Part shown: piece by piece, positions 34,201-49,200 of the stretch
Numbering within the stretch: the first letter of the stretch is position 1
Layout of the letters: every line of letters begins with the position of its first letter
Assembly: GCF_963576615.1 (NCBI RefSeq)
Contig: NC_088711.1
Coordinates: forward strand, 4,216,001 to 4,280,000
Direction of reading: 5' to 3'
From: Watersipora subatra
Lineage: Eukaryota; Bryozoa; Gymnolaemata; Cheilostomatida; Watersiporidae
Length of the DNA: 64,000 nucleotides
Notes under the pieces: generated by a model
What the model was told of the DNA's origin: nothing
Seen by the model: the letters and a program-made list of their open reading frames with translations, nothing else
Database searches by the model: none
Made by a program: the position numbers and the translations under genes

Positions 34201-37200
34201 ACTTCTCTAGTAACATCTATTACTTATATCTAACTCCTCTGGTAACATCTATTACTTATATCTAACTCCTCTAGTAACATCTATTACTTATATCTAACTC
34301 CTCTAGTAACATCTATTACTTACATCTAACTCCTCTAGTAACATCTATTACTTATATCTAACTCCTCTAGTAACATCTAGTACTTATATCTAACTTCTCT
34401 TTCACTCCCACGAGACGCGTAGTACGGATCAGTCAAGCGTTTGCGTATGGCCAAGAGCCACATGATGCGGCTAAAGTAGGCTTTGTCCAAAACGTTTCTG
34501 ATTAGTGAGTAGTGAATTGATTAGCCAATCATAGCTGTGATTTAACGAAAGAAAATAATTTTCTGCATACATTCAACCAATAAAAAATATGTTTGCACCC
34601 CATTCTGAGCGTAGTTTCACTTTATAGAAACTGTATTTTTTATCACAATTTCCTCTTAGCAATGTCAGACTCACTACGGCTATGAAGGTTTTACTAATTT
34701 TAGACCTATGGACTTTCGGTGACTTTTACTGAATCATAGTACTACTGAAAGTTATTATTTTCATTTTCACCAGTAATAATAATACATGTAATGATGAAAG
34801 CCGTAATAATATTGATAAATTGTCTCATGCTCATGGTAGTAGCAAAATGGCTGAAAAAAGTCTGAGCCCATTCTGCAATGTTGCATTTTTATGGCAACAG
34901 CTGATGTAAAATTTTATACTTGGTATCAAAACATTTTTTATAGACCATATGGCTCAAAAGCTATGACAATTCATATGCACCCTTGTTACATATTAGGTTT
35001 TAACAAATATGTAATGATGTCTCGGTAAAGAACTTAGTTCGGTAGCGAAAGAAAGAATATCTATAGAAAAATATCACAACTAATAAAATACATTAAAAGA
35101 AAAGCAGAGATATCATTCAAATAACGAAAAGGAAATGGTGAACAACGTAATAGTCAATAAAATAAGACTGTAAAAAACTTTTAGTAACATCACACAGGCT
35201 AAAATATGGTAGTTTGAGAAGCGATTGATTTGTGGCCAAGCTGCCTTACACCAATGATATACAGCCCCCAAAGGATAGTCGACGGCTATCATATGGGTGG
35301 GGTTTAATGATGGAGCTCTGTTAGGATTATGCTAGCCTGGGTTTCGGAGCAAACACAACTCTCGCGGGCGGTCGCGTTGCCTTGTTAGGTTTTGGAAAAC
35401 ACGACTCGCTGTTATCGTTTCATTAGCTCATTCAGTCAGTAGACCCCGCTGTTCACAATAGCAAACCTTGAATTTCTACTATGTAGGGGTGATACCTAAC
35501 CAAAATAATGGATCCATGCAAAATAAAACATTTTAAATTACCTACTTTTAGTAATTTTAAAATTGGTAAAGGTCGTAGTATATGCTTAAAGTTGAATATA
35601 ATTTACCCAAAATTACCCGAACAACGGCCTTTTTTCCCTAGTTTTTGATTAATATTTTGCCACCCCTAATATAAAATGACAAAGTTTTTCATCGTTGTCA
35701 CATTGTTTTACCTGGCCAATAAGATGGAACAGCAGGCAAAGCTGCGCAGTGTAGTTTTCATACTAAAAATCTAAACACAAAACCGAATTTGGGCTATTTT
35801 ACGATTGTGACTATTCATATCACGAATGCTTGCGAATGGCAACTGACTGTTCATAATGGTGACAATATTGGGATACTATATTTATTTGACAGCAAAATTA
35901 ATTCAACAGATAAGTAAAATAACCACCATAGTTCATAATATTTGTAAATTTACAAGGGGCTTTATTCAGCATATTTGTTTGTTCGGGTGCTGTGTTCGGG
36001 TTCATTCCAACAGAGCTCCATCATTAAACCCCGCCCATATGAGAGCCTTCGGCTATCCTTGGGGGCTGTATATCATTGCTTACACCCAGTTTGTCAGAAC
36101 CAAACAATGACTACCTGTGTGTAAAATAACAACTGACCAGTTTGAATTTGGTTTCCCTCACAGATCTCTTCATCTATTCTGCCATCACAATCGTTATCAA
36201 TACCATCTCCTGGCACCGAGTAAGTTGTCTCACATGGCTGAAGGCAAGGATAAAACGCATAAAGTTAATGCATTATTTACATTATGAAGTAATGTACATG
36301 TTATTATACATTATTCTAGTGTATACAATGTAGTTACTAAAAAATTAGTGAAAATGCACACAGAGCAGACTTATGCAAAAATGATAAAGTTTTCTGGGGG
36401 AAAGGTAAAACAATTTCGGATTAACAGTTGAAAGCATACGGTAATTTAGACTTGATTATAAGGACAAGAGAAGACAATTCCAGAAACTGTCTAAAATTGC
36501 AAGAAATACCGAAATGAGGTCAGCGAGTCTCATGCCAGCAGCAAAACCATAGCTCTCTTTGTCTGCATTGCCATAAACAATCACACTGATGGTGATTGTT
36601 GGATCTTCATGTTGAATAGAATGAACTCCATCCGAAATGGCGAATGATGTGCCACTGAACAGTGTGTCTTGTATCTGGTACCATGAAGTGAAGAGTGGGG
36701 CAAGGTACTGTAACAGAGATGAGATGGTCTACCACAGCAACTTACTATTAGTTAGTCACTGCATGCGAGGAAATTATTCCTTATGATATCACAGCTTTTC
36801 GTCCCATTTTACAGCGAACGCTGAACCTTCCCAGTCTGATAAACAATTCCTACTCGGTATCGACTGGAATGTTGGAATGCCTGGTGGGACATTCCAAAAT
36901 TCACAACAGTATTCACTTTTGAACAGATACAAATGAATTTGCAAAACTTTCAATAGAATAACTTCTATACAGGGAACACTTCAATGGTTTAGAACAGTCA
37001 CTCGTCTGATAAGGCCATCTCTTTCAAATGAAGTACCAAAGGCTCACCTGGCCATCAAATATAATACCGGCTGTTCGGTTGGATGGTGCAACCATGACTA
37101 CATAGTTGTTATAAAACTCATTCTTTGCACCAGTGTAGCTGTTGGAGGTTGGAGAGAAAGTATAAGCATTAGCCCACTGTTCTACAGATGGAAGCACTAT

Positions 37201-40200
37201 CATGGTAGGGTCGCCTATTTCATTCATAGTCTTCTGACTTTGGGAGAACTACAAACAAAGGTTATAAATGACAACTGCAAGAGCAGCAGTGAGGTACACA
37301 GATTTCCTCATACTTGAAAATGATGACAGACTTTTACCAAGACACAAGCAGTTTGAGATGTCGGCCTGTAGCAGCGTACACAATAACTTTGAACCCAGGT
37401 TAGTATTGAAAGAGTTATTTAGCTACACAAGATGACAGCAGTTCACAGCTTCTGCTAGAAATCATACTAATAGACAAGTCTATCAACAAAAATCTTAAAA
37501 CTTTTTAGAGATAATCCAGAACAGAATGCTGCCTTCCCAACATGCATCAGCAGCTCCAGCTTGTGTTAATAGCCCTGATCAATTCTGACAGCATAACTTA
37601 CGTCAGCAACCGCAACCTACGTCAGTAACTCCTAGTTACGTCAGCAGCCCCACCTGTGTTAGCAGTATTGGCTTGTTAGATCTGAAGGAGATGTATTCAT
37701 CTGAGCGAGCAGCAATCGTCTGTGACTTTCCAGCATTTAGTGAAACGCTCGTCCTGCTCGAAACTTCAACAACTGTGTCATTTTCTGCGGCGATCACATG
37801 GAAATAATCGCCTGTCGTTCGACCTATCAAACAATACGTATAATCATACCAAGTTGCATAAAGAATTTTTATTTACGATCCTGTTGTGGTCTAAGTGGCT
37901 TTTGTGATGCGCACACTGGATTAGGCTTGGTGAAAATCAACAAGTAAAAACGTACCTGGAATAGGAACAGTGCAATAGAGTTTGCCCCATGACTGCACGG
38001 GAGGGAGCATAGCCACTAAATGATCTCTGGATGATCCATCTCCTACTGATGTGCGTATATTACCACTAAGTACGCCAACTTTCTGTGTTGCCTTCACCAA
38101 GGTTCCACTCAGGTCACCTTTAACAAAAATGCATCACTGCTGGCACACTATACAAACGCAACTCAAGTGGGTCACTTGCTACGTCTGCTGCAGCAGGAAC
38201 CTTAACTATTTACATTTTAATTAGTCATACGGTTATATCACAATATCCCTGAGGTAAAAAATCCCGTGTCAAAGTTGTCTCTTTTGAGACTTCTAATAAC
38301 ATGCAGTTGCGTCCAGTTGAATTTATGAAAAGAATAATGTCGTGATTAAACACAAAAACCAACCTGTACTCACAAGCATGCCATAGGCAGAGTAGAAAGA
38401 ACTTTTGCTGACATTGGGAGGTTAACTTGAGAAAAAGGCGCTAAGGTTCGTACCTTTGGATTGAAGTTGCAAAGTAGAATATCTGTTGATAGCCACTGTG
38501 AGTGTGTCCCCGTTAGTATAAGCCACACCCTCAAATTCCACATCAATTGACCCCCGACCATCTCTTGAGGGAAACGTAATATCTAATCGAGTGCCATCAT
38601 GCACTCCGATGACTCCGAGCTGACACTTGGATGAATCTGAGTTGGGCCAGTAAGTTACTAAAATGAGACAACAGTGTTAAGTAAAATACTGGTGATGATA
38701 TGCTGTGACAAGGTGGGATAGTGATTAGCACATAAATGTTATTTAGTCCTACACTATAATTTTACACAACGTATGTTAACAATTTTTGTAAAAAAGATGT
38801 TGAACTGGGTTCAAAAAAGGTTTGTTACCATAACAGCTTTGATAGATGACAATTGCGAATAATATGCTGGTTTCTTGTTTTATTGTATATGGTTCAGCAA
38901 GATATATATATGACATGACAGATTCTGTGACAATATATTGCCTGGTACGGTACAGTAAGGTACATCTTCAAATGGTTTGGTACAGAGTGATAGTATTTGA
39001 AATTGTATGTGAAAGCATGATATGGTATGATGTAGCATGATATGGTATGATTTAGCGTGATACGGTATAATATAGCATGATATGATATACCGTAGTATGA
39101 TATGGTATGATATAGCTTGATATGGTATGATGCAGCAAGATATGGTATGATATAGCATGATATGGTATGATTCAGCATGATACGGTATGACGTAGCATGC
39201 TGAATATGGTATATTTGTAGACTCACGGGTACCTCTGCAACTTGTTTAAAAAAATAAAGTGATGTCGTGATAAGTGGCTTCTCACAGAATACATAGTAAT
39301 ACATAACATCATTTTTTACCTGCATAGTATTCTTTTCCAAGCACATCCAATGGAAGTGCGAGAAATGCATCAGCAGAGTAGATCTCTTTGTTAACTGCGT
39401 AGACAACAATATCAGCATCTGCTGTGATAAAGAGAGATTTACTTGTCATGGTTGTCCCGCTCTCCTTCAAGGTGTAGGGAATGTTGAATTGCCGCACTGA
39501 GCCAAACGGGATCTATAGAAACAATCTGAAGCCAAATACTTTGTTTCTGCCTTTCCCGATTGTTTTGAACTTGGTTGATTATTCTTGCATATGTTTTTAA
39601 AACAGCAGCAACAAACAAAAGCTATAATTAAATCAATGTCGCAGTCTGTAGTCAATAATCTAACTGAAAGTACATATTTTCTCCAATTACAATATAGTCA
39701 AAATTGTCTGCCAAATAATCGTAACATCCAAGATAAGGAGAACAGCAATGCAGAATAAATCAAGCGCTTATTATACGAGTTTAATTCATACAAGACTGGT
39801 AAACTCTAAAAAATTATTACTGCTACCATCTCCAGTATTTCAAAGGACAGACTGGCATAAATACAGCTCAATTCAATGTGCTAGGATCAACTTAAAGTTA
39901 AACTCTAGAGTCAGAACTCAGAGATTAATTCCCAAGTATTGAATTATGATTTCCCAGTAAATCAAATGTCTTATGATTACAAAGGTTAAACAGCCCGTAA
40001 ATCTGTATTGTAGAAACTATAAAATGCTTTAGTTTAGTTTTTCAGAGTTTAACAAGCAAGGACAAATTGAGTACAAGTTATGTGAGATAACAGAATACCA
40101 TAGACTTCGGTAGTAGAGTAACTGCAGCACAACCAACAGGTTTAGATAGCTGGTCGATAGGGCAGGCTAGATGGTGGGTATAGAACAATGGTGACAAGGA

Positions 40201-43200
40201 CTAACAGGTTTAGATAGCTGGTCGATAGGGCAGGCTATATGGTGGGTATAGCACAATGGTGACAAGGACCAACAGGTTTAGATAGCTGGTCGATAGGGCA
40301 GGCTATATGGTGGGTATAGCATAATGGTGACAAGGACCAACAGGTTTAGATAGTTGGTTGATAGGGCAGGCTAGATGGTGATAAAAGCACGATGGCGATA
40401 AGGCTAAAATGCTGTAAAACAAAAATATGGTTTGGATCCTCATTTAAAATGAAGCACGATGAAGGGACTGATAGCAGACAAGCCCTCAGCATAAACACAG
40501 CTTCCCTTTTAAAGTCTTACCGTTGCATCCTCTCTTATGTACGGTTCAAACCAACGGGCACTCTCAACTCTCACAGATACGGATGAGGCACGAACAGGTG
40601 TGACATAGACCTCTAGAGGGAGGTAAAGAGGAGACTCCACATTATTTTCCATAAAATATATGAGGAATTGTCTGCCTCCACTGTCAGGGGCTCCTAAAAG
40701 TCAAGAGAGCATCAAATTTATAAACTGATTATCTGCAAATGAGATGCAGCAATACATATCTATAAATCCCACTTTGTCATTGTATGTCTGTCTGTTAGTC
40801 TGCTATGCATTTCCACTTTTTTTGGTTAATTTCATCCAAACTTCATATGCTCTTTGCCTTCCGAAAGGTCGATGAAATTTTTTGGTCTCAAAATGCCACA
40901 CGTAATTTTGAGAGCCTCTTGAACATCCACCTTCTATCAACACTGTTGTTGTCGTAAACACTGTTTAGCGATTTGCTTTGAAAGCTATATGCAACTCTAT
41001 GAGCAACTCTAAAACTGTGCGTATGCAAGACACTAAATGGATATTAGCTTTGAGTTGAATTTTGTGACTGCCAGTTTGCTTAGTAAAGAAGCACGATTGA
41101 TGTTCTGGACACAAGTATGGACACAAGTATGTTCGTCATTTTTAGTCGTTATTAGCATGAAAAAAGGAGCGGCACTTGATCTGCTCCAACTGATTGGTGC
41201 AACTGATCTGCTCCAACTGATCTGCTCCAACTGATCTGCTCCAACTGATCTGCTCCAACTGATCTGCTCCAACTGATCTGCTCCAACTGATCTGCTCCAA
41301 CTGATTGGTGCAACTGGATAAATTGGATAAGTTCAATCCGCAGTTCCTCCAATTTTTCGAAAAACATTTAGCCGGTCAAAAGTGAATTTTTTTAATTTAT
41401 TGGTCAATCACAATTTTAGCAGAACCTGCCCAATCAACAGCTAGTATACATACAGCTTACTGTATGTTATTCAAGTCTTTTCGAGACTTTTCGTTCACTA
41501 GTAACGAAAAGTCTCACAAGGAAGGAAAACTACTGAAATCATCCGACGAGTGAGGTTACCCTGATAGCACAATACTGGTAAACATTGATCTAACCTAGTA
41601 ACTCTTCCGTGCCAACATGGTCTGTAGCCTACCTATAGCTTCGATTGGCAATATTTCTAAATAAAGTTGAGAATCTGAAGTATCTTTATGCATATTGTGA
41701 ATCTAATAAGTCCCGTAACAGCAAGTTGTACTAGCCACCTTTAAATCAACCTTTGACCCTCCAGTGGCTCACCACCCATTCACTAAGCTCCCCACAGCTT
41801 GGAGTAAACAAATAAATGCACACCTTGTTATGGCCACTATAATTGATATAATGATCTCTCTAAGACCAAACAGGCTAAGGTAACAGATGTGTAGCAAACG
41901 AAATTACAGTGAACAGTAGCATACTTCGCACAGCAAAGTTCAAGGCTGAAATGATCACTACGCTGCCTCTGATGCAACTAGAGCAAATAAACAAACTTGG
42001 TCATCACACAACCATGAAAGAGTTCCATAAAACAGACAGAAAGTGAGTAAGGTGTGCGCTATACTATGTTAGTAATTACTTTTAGACTAAGTTTTAAAAT
42101 GTCGCGATTAAGTCTACACGGTCTATAACTTCAACAATATCTGCAGCCCTATTTAAGGTGCAGCAGTTTAATGCTCCGACCTACCTTCAGCTACTGGTCT
42201 GGTTAGAGCACAGTCTTCATCAATGTTTTCATCTCCATCTGTATCAGTTCCTCTGTTCTCAGCTGTGCAGAGCTCCTCATCAATCAAACCATCACAGTCA
42301 TTGTCGATGCCGTCTCCAAATATGGATGCCGTCACGATGCATGGCTATCGAATCAAGAGTGATAAATATTAACTAAACCAGGTGGTTTTGTTGAGATATA
42401 GATAGGTGAGGTAGCTCCAATGTGTTACACATAGATAGGGCAACATCATAAAGTTATACATAGACGAGTTGTATCATAAAGGTATACATGGACAGTTGTA
42501 TCATAGAGGCATACATAGATAAGTTGAATAATAGAGCTATACATAGGCAAGCTGTATCATAGAGATATACATGAACAAGTTGGATAATAGAGGTATACAT
42601 AGACAAGTTTTATCATACATATATGCATAGGCAAAGTAGTCTTAGAGGCATGTGAATGTAGGCGATGTAGCATCATATAGTTATACATAGACATCAATGT
42701 ATCATAGAGGGATACACACACAGGGTAGAATAAAAGAGGTACAAATAAACCAAGTAACATCATAGACATATACACAGACAGAAAAGTATCAATCACTGCG
42801 CAGGCATATACATTTATACCATCAAATACTAAATGATTGAAAGCATTATATTTTGCGCCAATAAACATTAATATAGAGCTTAAAATAAATGGAAACAAAT
42901 TGCTTACTGCAGGAAAGTAACGTATGCAAAAATAGGCCTAAATTTTAAGTCGCCTATTTGCAGCATAGCTGATGTTTAGATGTCACCTATTTGCAGCATA
43001 GCTGATGTTTAGATGTCACCTATTTGCAGCATAGCTGATGTTTAGATGTCACCTATTTGCAGCATAGCTGATGTTTAGATGTCACCTATTTGCAGCATAG
43101 CTGATGTTTAGATGTCACCTAATTGCAGCATAGCTGATGTTTAGATGTCACCTATTTGCAGCATAGCTGATGTTTAGATGTCACCTATTTGCAGCATAGC

Positions 43201-46200
43201 TGATGTTTAGATGTCACCTATTTGCAGCATAGCTGATGTTTAGATGTCACCTATTTGCAGCATAGCTGATGTTTAGATGTCACCTATTTGCAGCATAGCT
43301 GATGTTTAGATGTCACCTATTTGCAGCATAGCTGATGTTTAGATGTCACCTATTTGCAGCATAGCCGATGTTTAGATGTCACCTATTTGCAGCATAGCTG
43401 ATGTTTAGATGTCACCTATTTGCAGCATAGCTGATGTTTAGATGTCACCTATTTGCCGCATAGCTAATGTTTAGATGTCACTTATTTGGCGACATAGCAG
43501 ATGGTTTAGGAGTTATTTATTTGGCGCCATAACAGATGGTTTAGGAGTTACTTATTTGGCGCCATAGCAGATGGTTTAGGAGTTACTTATTTGATAGCAA
43601 AGCTGGTTTTTAGGTTTCCAAACCTGATTAATTGGTGCAAGACGAGTTCCAATTTGAAAAGAGTAGCTTTCTCTGTCAGCAGTTCCGTAAATGTAGGCGC
43701 TGAAAAGGGCGACAGGAGAGATGTGATTGATTACATGAGCTCCCTCTTCAATCTGTACTTCGGTGCCGACCAGAGATGTTCCTACATTTAAAATTGTCAC
43801 CCACTGTTGTATGTAAGAAATCTCTCATAGTTCATCATTCAAAACACAAAATTTAAATAGTTTGGATTGTTTTAGTGATAAAAATGCAACTCTGTTAAAA
43901 ATCATATGTGCTAAGTTCAGTTACACTGACCAAATACATTAAAATCTTTAAACCAACTCACCATACAAAGTTATTCAAGTGAAATGCATTATTTCAATGC
44001 GATGGCTAACCTCTACCGAGAAATGCCTAAACAAGCAAAAATAAAATGGTTGCCTACCAGGGAAAGGCTTCCACACAGGGTTAAGTCTTGAGAATGGCTT
44101 GCCATCAAACATCAGTCCTTCGATGTCCTCATCCTTGGCCACACACATGAGATAGTTGTTGTACGAGCCTACAAACACAAGAGATAGTTGTTGTAGGAGC
44201 CTACAAACACAAGAGATAGTTGTTGTAGGAGCCTACAAACACGTGAGATAGTTGTTGTAGGAGCCTACAAACACATGAGATAGTTGTTGTAGGAGTCTAC
44301 AAACACATGAGATAGTTGTTGTAGGAGTCTACAAACACATGGGATAGTTGTTGTAGGAGCCTACAAACACATGAGATAGTTGTTGTAGGAGCCTACAAAC
44401 ACATGAGATAGTTGTTGTAGGAGCCTACAAACACATGAGATAGTTGTTGTAGGAGCCTATAAACACAAGAGATAGTTGTTGTAGGAGCCTACAAACACAA
44501 GAAATTTAATCAATCATTACAGAGCTTTAGTTATTTTGAGCTTTTAGTTCTCACGAACAAATGATCTCAATATATTTTGTACCAGGATATACCATCCGCG
44601 GTGGCGACCCCTAAATGGGGAAGAGCAAATAGAGGAAGTTTTTTCTCTAGTTGACAGCGTTGTTCAAGTTCCTCTGTAGATCACAACTAATCAGAACATT
44701 TCTAGTATTACGAGAGCACTGATCATGAACTATTTTATAGATGATATAAATATTCAGCCCTTAACAAAAAGTTTTCCTGCCAAATAACTCTGCAACGATT
44801 TAAAGGGAAAATTCCAGCAATAATACATATATATGCGAGTAAACCAAAGGTAGCCCAAGGTCCTACCTCCAACAGAATACTGTGGTGTACTGAATACATA
44901 GTCTGCAGCAAACTGGGGAGTAGAAGTAACAACCAGCATTGTAGGGTCACCAGGTTCAGCCTCTTCTTGCTGACTCTGAGAGATCTGAACCACCATCACT
45001 GGATGATCAGTGCTAATAGTTGTATAGTTTTCACTTGGAATAAGGAAACTTTTATAGAAATCAGACGATGTTGACTCATACCATGTTACTTCAGAATTCT
45101 CCACTCTTATGTTCGTATTGGGAACAGGGGAGATGACTTTGATAAAATCACCGACCGTGCGGCCTGGTATCGGTATGATTGGAAACTGGTTACCATAAGC
45201 TTGTGTTGGTGGCAATTGAACAGCTAGGTGATCACGGGAATTGCTTTCACCTACCCACGTGCGGATATTTCCGGAGAAAACAGCAACTGGTTTGTCAGCA
45301 ATGACGTAAGACGCAGTAAGATCAGCCTTGTCATACGAGACACATTGAAACGCTTCATACGCCTGCAGAGTTATGTTTAACCAGTCACCATTTGTGTAGC
45401 TCTCGCGTCCCAGTTCGACTCTTAATGGGATTTTGAGACGAGTTCTTTCTGGAAAAAGGATGCTGACAGTGGTATCGTCATACTTAGCTGCAATAGCGAA
45501 CTCGGTGTTTGAGTTGGTTGGGTAGTGAGAGACTGTGTAGTACTCATATCCGATTACGTCAGTCGGATAGGCGAGGAATCCGTCTGTAGAAAACCTTTCC
45601 TTATTTAAACCGTAAACTACTATTTCACTATCTGATTGAATGAGTAAGACTTTGCCTTCGATGCCGGTCCATGTCATGCGAAGTAGGTGGCTCACTTCCA
45701 CCCTCTCCACAACACCAGAGACCACTGTTGTACTTAGACTAATGCGTTCAGCCACATATTTAGGAGCAGTGATCTCAACCTACAGTGTATGACAGATTGT
45801 CAAACAACAGCTTCTATGTTTGACTGTTACACATTCATCAGTTAACATGTTGTTAACATGTTAAAACAAACACATTTGGCAAACATTTTAACGATTTTAC
45901 TGGTACTTTGTATCATAAAAAGAAAAGGATAAAAATATAAGGAAAAACAGATGAGAGAGAACAAAGAATATAATGAATAGAAGATAAATATATATGTTCT
46001 TTTTCACTACACTTGGCCCAACAGACTCCAAACAAATTCCTGATTTGGAAGAAAGAGCGATTTAAGATTGAATGTCCCTTTTGTGGGCTTTTCCAGGGGT
46101 TGAACACTAACCAGTAGTTTACTAATTGACAAGTCACGCACTCTAGACCGCTGCTCAAAACGAAACTAAGAAAAAGAGGCGAGGGAGTAGGAAATAGAAA

Positions 46201-49200
46201 AAAGTGATGGAAGGGAGAAGAAGAAATGACACTATCGATGAACACAAAGCAATCGTGCACACAGCAATTCAAACAGGAAAAAAGTCAGAAAGCATGTATT
46301 CCCCTTGCTAGTGATACAACATCCCCCTGTCAGGCTGCTATCAATTGATTCTATTGCATCTCAACATTTTTATACAATAAATTCATCAAGCCAGCAGCTT
46401 AATGCAACTGATGCCTTTGGCTAGTTTATATAGAAACCTAATAGTAAGTGCTCGTAAAGGGTCTCTAATGTTTTTATATGGTTAAATTGATACCATACAG
46501 AGGTGAAGTTTATTTGCTGTGTTTATTAGTTCACGTGTTTATGTTCTCATGTGTCTATTGAATTTAGAAGAGCATCAGAGTATCGTGTCACTTTGCCTAC
46601 CAATATACCCTGACAAGGCAAATACTAGCAGCCTCAAGAGGGGTTCATTATAGAGCTCTTAGTACAGTGTTAGAAGGAATCACACAGACATCTGGATTGT
46701 ATAACTATACATTTAACACCAGTTAAGGTAGATTCATAACTAGCGGAAGCATTGAATTGGCTGTCACATGACAATGAGTATGGTTTACAAGATATTTAGG
46801 TCATATTGAACATAGGCAGATATATGAGCGGATGGCCAGAAGATTGACAAATAAAACAAACAGATACACCATGTGTAGGACGAGCTTCACCTACCTGCAC
46901 CGGTATAGTGCTTGGAGTAGTTATAAATATTTCTAAAGGAAGCTGTTGTGGATTTTCTACATCATTTCTCATGAAGGTTATGATGAACTCTGTGCCCAGG
47001 TTGTCTGCCACCTGTCCATCTACTGTTAACAAAGGATGATACACCCAGTTATGCATTATTGATCAAAGATAGAATCTAGTTAGCTTTGCTAGTGCAAGAG
47101 CTAGCGATAAGTATCTCAAACACACCAAAACTGTGCTCACCAGCGGTCATATGACAAAATCAGGTGACCCTGCTAGTGTAAAACTGATGTGACAGACAAA
47201 ACTGAAAGCTTCGGTTCAAATAAAGTAGCGATATGACATATAAAGTCAGTTACTCCCGCTGGTGTGAAACCGATGTGACAGACAAAACTGAAAGCTTCAG
47301 TTCAAATGAAGTAGCGATATTTCAGACAAGTCAGATGTCAGTTGGGTCATATGTCAGTCATATGTCACACAAGTCAGGTGCTCCCGCTAATATAAAACTT
47401 AGGTGACAGACAAAACTGAAAGCTCCTGTTCAACTGAAGAAGTGATGTGATAGAAAATGCAAGACACTTGTGCTGAAGTGCAGCAGAGTAAGGCAGACAA
47501 AAATACAGGAATTGGTCAGCATGTTATTCAGCATGGGCAGCTTTAATAACTAAACAGTCTAGCATTAATGTTCCTCAAACCAGAAAGCTAATCACTCATG
47601 ATTTAACAAAACCAAATATCTAAAATAAAATTATATACTAAACGTTGTAACCCTTCAGGCTACTTTACCCAAAAGATAGCTAACATTCAAGAATGCAAAC
47701 AAATGCATGACATTAGCAACGCCCTAATTCTATTGATTTAGGATTGTTAGCTATTCAATTCGGTTGAACATAAAACGTTCATCAGTATCGACTATATTAG
47801 TCAGGCAGCTTCATACTAATCAGTAAAAGTGTAGAGGCTGAGGAAAGCAAGGATATTTAATCAATACACTAATGAGTTGTTCACAACTCAATCACCACAC
47901 AATACTAGGTGTAGGCTCTACGACTACGAACAACCATATTGCAACCTTAATCTAATATACAATCTTCTTACAGATTTCTCATCTGAGTTTGTGGGTCATG
48001 TGGGACTATATATATATATATCATGCAAAGTCTTCAATTTATTGATAAAATAAACCTGCGCTGAGTATACTCAGTCTATGATCCATATAATCATTACTCG
48101 AAAGATTGTAATAGGTACCAGTTGGTTTTAGAAATCACTGCGATATGAATAAGACAAGTAGAACTGGTCACCTGTTCTCTGTAGAAATGATAACACATAG
48201 TAGAAGGACAGCACGAGAAACATTCGGTCCCGTTTCAATGACATCACATAAACATCACTGAAAATGTATAAAAGTACGATGACCACAAGTTTGAAATGTC
48301 GGGAGAAAACAGTTTAGATGTCGAGTTCAAGAGACTGTCACCTGCATCATGGTTACTCGCTATTAACATTAGTAAATACACAGCTCAAATTCTTTCCAGT
48401 TCTATTGATGAATTCATGAGTCACTGACTGTCACCTAGTGACAAACAACATCAAGTGACATCTTTATACATCATAAAAATCTGAGTAGACATTGTGTAAT
48501 AATCTGAGCCATTGTGTATAGCAGAGGAGACAGCGCCTACTGTTCCTCTGCTAAATACAGGTACACAATTCTATCCTTAAGCAACTTCAAGCGCTGTGGG
48601 AATAGCATGGGTCAAATTATAGCCCGAAAGAACTAGTGCAGCAGAGCAAACCCATGAAACAAGGAGGAATGTACTAGTTACTTACCAAAACAGCTTTGTT
48701 CTATTGCAGAGGCAGCAGTTGCGCTGACCAGACTGGCATCAATAGCCGAGTTGGTTATACAGCATCCTAGTCACATCAATAATCGCAAACAATGCCGATA
48801 TTGGAATTCATTTACATTGTGTTTTACCTTTAACATTGGCACTTCTGGATCATGGATATCAGCCGAGCATGTTAATCCTTACATTTTACAAGTCAGCCGT
48901 TACAAGCAAATATTTCAAATCGCTTTTACATGATTAATCAGTGCTTCAAACAGAGTGGATGTTTAATTGAAGGTCTAAATAACTGGCAAGCTCCAAGTGA
49001 ACATAACTGAATGGCTATTATGCAATGTGCAAATTGTTTTGTAAAGCAAATGCAATTGCACTGAAAAGAATGGAATTAGAGCGATGGCAAGCAGCGCTTG
49101 ATGACCCTTTTGAGTTATCTCCCCATAGTATTAATGTCATCTCGACACACTCGAGATGCCGTTAATACTATGGGATAAGGTATGTCATCTTGCTGCATAT

